Part shown: positions 61,134 through 64,000 of the stretch, piece after piece
Numbering within the stretch: position 1 is the first letter of the stretch
Layout of the letters: the number at the start of each line of letters is the position of its first letter
NCBI GenBank assembly: GCA_000310025.1
Contig: FN649734.1
Coordinates: 527,498-591,497 of the forward strand
Reading direction: 5' to 3'
Origin: Ectocarpus siliculosus
Taxonomy: Eukaryota; Sar; Phaeophyceae; Ectocarpales; Ectocarpaceae
DNA: 64,000 nt
Notes under the pieces: model-generated
Databases searched by the model: none
Told to the model about the DNA's origin: nothing
What the model saw: the letters and a program-made list of their open reading frames with translations, nothing else
Translations under genes and position numbers: made by a program

Positions 61134-61771
61134 ATTTCTTTTCGCCAATTCCCCCCCCCCCCAACGCTGCACCATTGCACCAACCCCCCAGTAGTAGTGA
61201 TTTCGTACCATTACAATGTATCGCTGGTTGGTGGCCATGTTTGCGTGTTTGCTTGTTCGTTAGTGGTCTCTGCACCGTGTGCCTTGTTCTGCCTCATACT
61301 TCCTGTTATTTTCGGCCTGGTCCCTCTTTGTCTTCGCCCTTTTTTCATTTTTCATTTTATTTTCATTTATTTTCTCTTCTTCTTCCGTTTTCCATTTTTA
61401 TTTTTTCTCCTTTTTTCTCTTTTTTCTCTTTTTTCTCTTTTTTTCTGTGCCAGATGGCCTTGTCTCTGCTTGCGTTGTGAAGTACCAAGATTGAACCAAG
61501 GGGGTGTACCTCTTTCTCTCCGGCCCATGATAGATAGTGACTGCTAATCTCAGTTGATACCTCGCATAGCGCGAAGAGGGAGTGGAGGATCCCAGAATAT
61601 CTGTCGTTGATTTCTATTGACTTGCGGACCCCTCGGGGCCAGTTTATTTGAGTGTACCTTTTAGGGTAAGTTAACCTGTGACCGCGGGAATCGACCGCGT
61701 CGAGTGTTGGATCAGTACGGACATACGAAGGTACTGGGTAGAGAGAGATGGGAACGGTTTTTAATGTGAAG

Positions 61772-61808
<37 letters not shown>
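61134..61808 (+). other. LINE 3' UTR and (AAC)n tail
   Basis: A C10 run at 61150, T/C-rich tracts (61320-61445), then ggggccagtttatttgag, tgggaacggtttttaatgtgaagac and (AAC)n. The last motif, gtgaagac, also ends the SINEs and may be the recognition end for the reverse transcriptase. Confidence 0.8.
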
Positions 61809-61988
61809 CTACCGCAACGACCTAACTGGATGGGATACTTCCTGCCACGGCGAACCATAGTACAGAGCGATGCAAGCATCCGTTCGTGTGTCGCGCGGCT
61901 GTCACGTGTGTCGACGACAGGTACACGTAGAGCTCTCGCCATGTTGTCGTTACCGCGCAGGAGGACCCCTCGGAGATCTTCCACATGG

Positions 61989-62200
61989 TGCTACAACGAC
62001 AGCAGTACTAGTCTACTGTACATATATGTCGTAGGAGAGTGGAGTTGTGCAGTCACGGCATCTTCCATGCACTCTCCTACCGGTGCTTGCGTCGATTGGA
62101 GTCTTGTAGGCCGAAATACAAGAGTGGGTTGGGTTCCCGGGTTGTGGAAGCAAACCTGCCTGCAACAACAGAGAAGGCAGTGTTCTATTTACTAGAGTAT
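61989..62200 (+). repeat. Diverged dispersed repeat, right of the LINE
   Basis: Partner of 53846-54045 in the same orientation, so the pair brackets the LINE. The divergence is much greater than expected for a target-site or segment duplication made by the LINE insertion itself; two old copies of one repeat are more likely. Confidence 0.65.
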
Positions 62201-62341
62201 CCCGCTCAACTTTTTTTTTTTGCGACATGTGGTTGCATATTTCTTTGCCACTGCCGAAAAAGACCGCTGGATCTTTACGCAGTTCACCTTTCGCATTTAT
62301 CATGTTACACCGAACGACGCAGGACGGGTCGACCTTCATCA

Positions 62342-62426
62342 TTGTTGTTGTTGTTGTTGTTGTCGTCTTCACATGAAAAACCGTTCCGATCTCTCTCTAC
62401 CCAGGACCTTCATATGTCCGTACTTG
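62342..62426 (-). mobile_element. LINE 3'-end fragment, inverse orientation
   Basis: On the minus strand it reads gtacggacatatgaagg, gggtagagagagatcgg, aacggtttttcatgtgaagac and a (GAC/AAC)n tail, matching the last 90 bases of the LINE (61716-61790). It is a severely 5'-truncated copy lying about 530 bp from the LINE tail, forming an inverted pair with it. Confidence 0.8.
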
Positions 62427-63580
62427 TGGATTACCTGTTGGAAATTGTGGGAATCCCTTCATTCCGAGAGAGCCACAGGTCGGCATCCGGCCTTTTCTTT
62501 TTTTGTATGCACTTTTCTTATATGCACTTTTCTTCCTGTGAAGTTTTGACGTTGCGCTTGCCATCGTCGCTGAAGTGTTTGTGGCTTCAAACCTTCTCAG
62601 CCGGCCTTCAAACTTCTTGCTTGTGATAAGTCTCCGTGGTAACTTCTCCGCGCATGAGTCATGTGCAGTATTGACCTGCGCTTTGACTTTCACGATGGGT
62701 ATTTTACCTCTCTCTTTGTCTTGCATTGGTGAGTACTTGCGTTATACGGAAGGATCGTTCCACGACGCAAACGTCGACGTCTCCGTTTTTGTTTTTGTTC
62801 CCTCCGCACTCCTTCCTTGCGGCGGTTTTCACACCGACTTCGAACGTGGGGTGCAATTTACTCTCTTCGTACCTTCCTCGTCGGCCTTCTCCATCGTTAT
62901 GTACAAATGTATACCTCGATTTTTCGGCTTTTCGATTCCGATAGAGACAAGACTACGGACTGACATTTCCCTTTCGCCCCCGACGGGACCGCGCGCTCGT
63001 CGAGTGCCGAAATTCTTCTCCACTTCCTTGCCTCTCCCGACACCGTCCCTTCTTCCCCGCCCCAACAAATCTTCTCCCCTTCTTCTTCTTCTTTCCTTCC
63101 TCCCGGACACTCACCACCATCCGTTTCGTATTCGTGATGTCATCGGTTGATTTTCGGGCGTTTCGGGCGCGAAACGCCTGGATGTTGGCCCCCAGCCCCA
63201 TTGGGGGGCGGGGGGCCACTCCTTAACCCTAGTTAATAGATATTTAAAGGTTGAATACCAGCTTGCCTGAGGGGCTTGCGTGACGAATGTTTCATACAGT
63301 AGTGCCGTTCCTGGGCCGCCGAGTTTGTGCGATTACGCGGTTGGTCATGTATATCGTGCAGATGATATGCCATCGGTATGTGCCGGGGCGAAACACATCA
63401 ATCGTGTTTTGGTGGCCTAGTTTGGGGGGGCTTATCTCAACAGCACTACCCACATTTACCACAGAGTCGGCATTCGTGCGATGTACGAACGAAATATTGT
63501 AATGCCAATTTTTCCGCTATTCGCGTGGACGAAACGCACCAACTCGGTTTCGTCTTGTTCTGTTGCTTGGTGTGCGCTTG
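62427..63580. other. No firm gene; CT-rich tract and GC hairpin
   Basis: A pyrimidine-rich stretch (63020-63110) and a strong GC hairpin (ggcccccagcccc, att, ggggggcggggggcc at about 63187-63217). Open frames here are low-complexity. Confidence 0.35.
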
Positions 63581-63589
63581 CACACTCGC

Positions 63590-63900
63590 AGATGGCGATT
63601 GAATCGTGTCACGCCTGGGCAGGGCTGCAGGACGCGGGCGGACCGGTGCGTGGGGATCGCGGCCGGCAACGCCTGGCAGCCAGGTGTTTCCTTTCAGAAG
63701 CCATGACGGCGGATATGTCCGCCGGGTGCCCCACGCCGCGACCACGCCGCGACCGTCTTCATGGGAGCCAGGGCTTACGCCCGCTCGGGGAGCAGCAAGG
63801 CGCCCGTGCCGTGCACGGTCTTCTCCGCGGACCGCAGACCGCGGCCCAGGGGCGGCGGTGGAATAAAAAAGATGTTATTGAAGGGGTCGCCGAGAGCTGA
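63590..63900 (+). CDS. Possible coding exons at the right edge, frame unresolved
   Basis: GC rises sharply and several frames are open. A short intron-like piece (gtgtttcctttcag, 63683-63696) separates two blocks, one reading RADRCVGIAAGNAWQPG and one GARAYARSGSSKAPVPCTVF in different frames. Coding is plausible by composition only, and neither the gene nor its ends can be set within the window. Confidence 0.22.
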
Positions 63901-64000
63901 GTGAATTGAAACACACCGCCGAATGAGGGCGGCCCGACGGCATTCCAATATGGGCTGCAGCGAGATTTAAGGCACAAGCGAACTCAGACCTGATGGACGA

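Larger units (their letters stand above)
54296..61808 (+). mobile_element. APE-type LINE (non-LTR retrotransposon), near complete, nested insertion
   Basis: One element carrying an N-terminal Arg/Lys-rich region, an apurinic-type endonuclease, a reverse transcriptase and a Cys-poor C-terminal domain, followed by a T/C-rich 3' UTR (61134-61767) and an (AAC)n tail (61768-61808). The 5' UTR probably extends left of 54296 but its edge is not visible. The endonuclease frame is interrupted by an LTR element at 54914-58036. Apart from that, I see an in-frame TAA (58330-58332), a frameshift near 58385 and an in-frame TAG (59070-59072). Target-site duplication was not found because the 5' end is unclear. 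The clade (RTE-like or another APE clade) needs a phylogeny. Confidence 0.92.

Overview
This window is nuclear DNA of a multicellular or stramenopile alga, most likely a brown alga (Phaeophyceae, Ectocarpus- or kelp-like). The reasons are inferential: many short coding exons (30-250 bp) separated by GT-AG introns of roughly 0.2-1.5 kb, mixed base composition, many microsatellites, Gln/His/Ala-rich low-complexity protein tails, and an APE-type LINE with an (AAC)n tail plus tRNA-like SINEs. Nothing is bacterial or organellar. Gene models below were built by hand from reading frame, splice-site and intron-phase agreement; no RNA or database evidence was available.

Layout. 428-1026 (-): 3' part of a gene with a CxxC...DHxP...CxxC zinc/HNH-like module. 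2547-2646: a 100-N assembly gap inside a G-run. 5739-6140: a perfect 201-bp tandem duplication. About 9801-12360 (+): 3' part of a His/Gln-rich gene of unknown function. 16280-21737 (-): a complete nine-exon SLC35B1/UAA-type nucleotide-sugar transporter, the best supported gene here. 22.7-25.1 kb: a nest of tRNA-like SINEs and a 5'-truncated LINE with inverted arms. 30.0-30.8 and 51.5-52.3 kb: copies of an uncharacterised poly(A)-tailed repeat. 32.5-36.4 kb (+): a broken multi-exon gene resembling the glutamine-synthetase-fold amidoligases of protists and giant viruses. 40060-44280 (-): a nine-exon, 579-residue protein of unknown function with a presequence-like N terminus and a polyQ tail. 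46838-50194 (-): at least nine exons of a multi-pass membrane protein of unknown function, including a 30-bp microexon. 53.1-53.46 kb: an array of about 41-bp palindromic units. 54.3-61.8 kb (+): a near-complete LINE, interrupted by a young non-coding LTR element (54914-58036) with identical 300-bp LTRs and a 5-bp target duplication. 61.8-64 kb: repeat remnants and a possible truncated exon at the edge.

The host genes do not form an obvious pathway. Two adjacent minus-strand genes at 40-50 kb both encode unrecognised membrane-associated proteins and are separated by about 2.5 kb containing a SINE. The mobile elements are linked: SINE and LINE copies end in the same short 3' motif (gtgaagac followed by A-rich or AAC-rich tails), consistent with SINE mobilisation by this LINE machinery.
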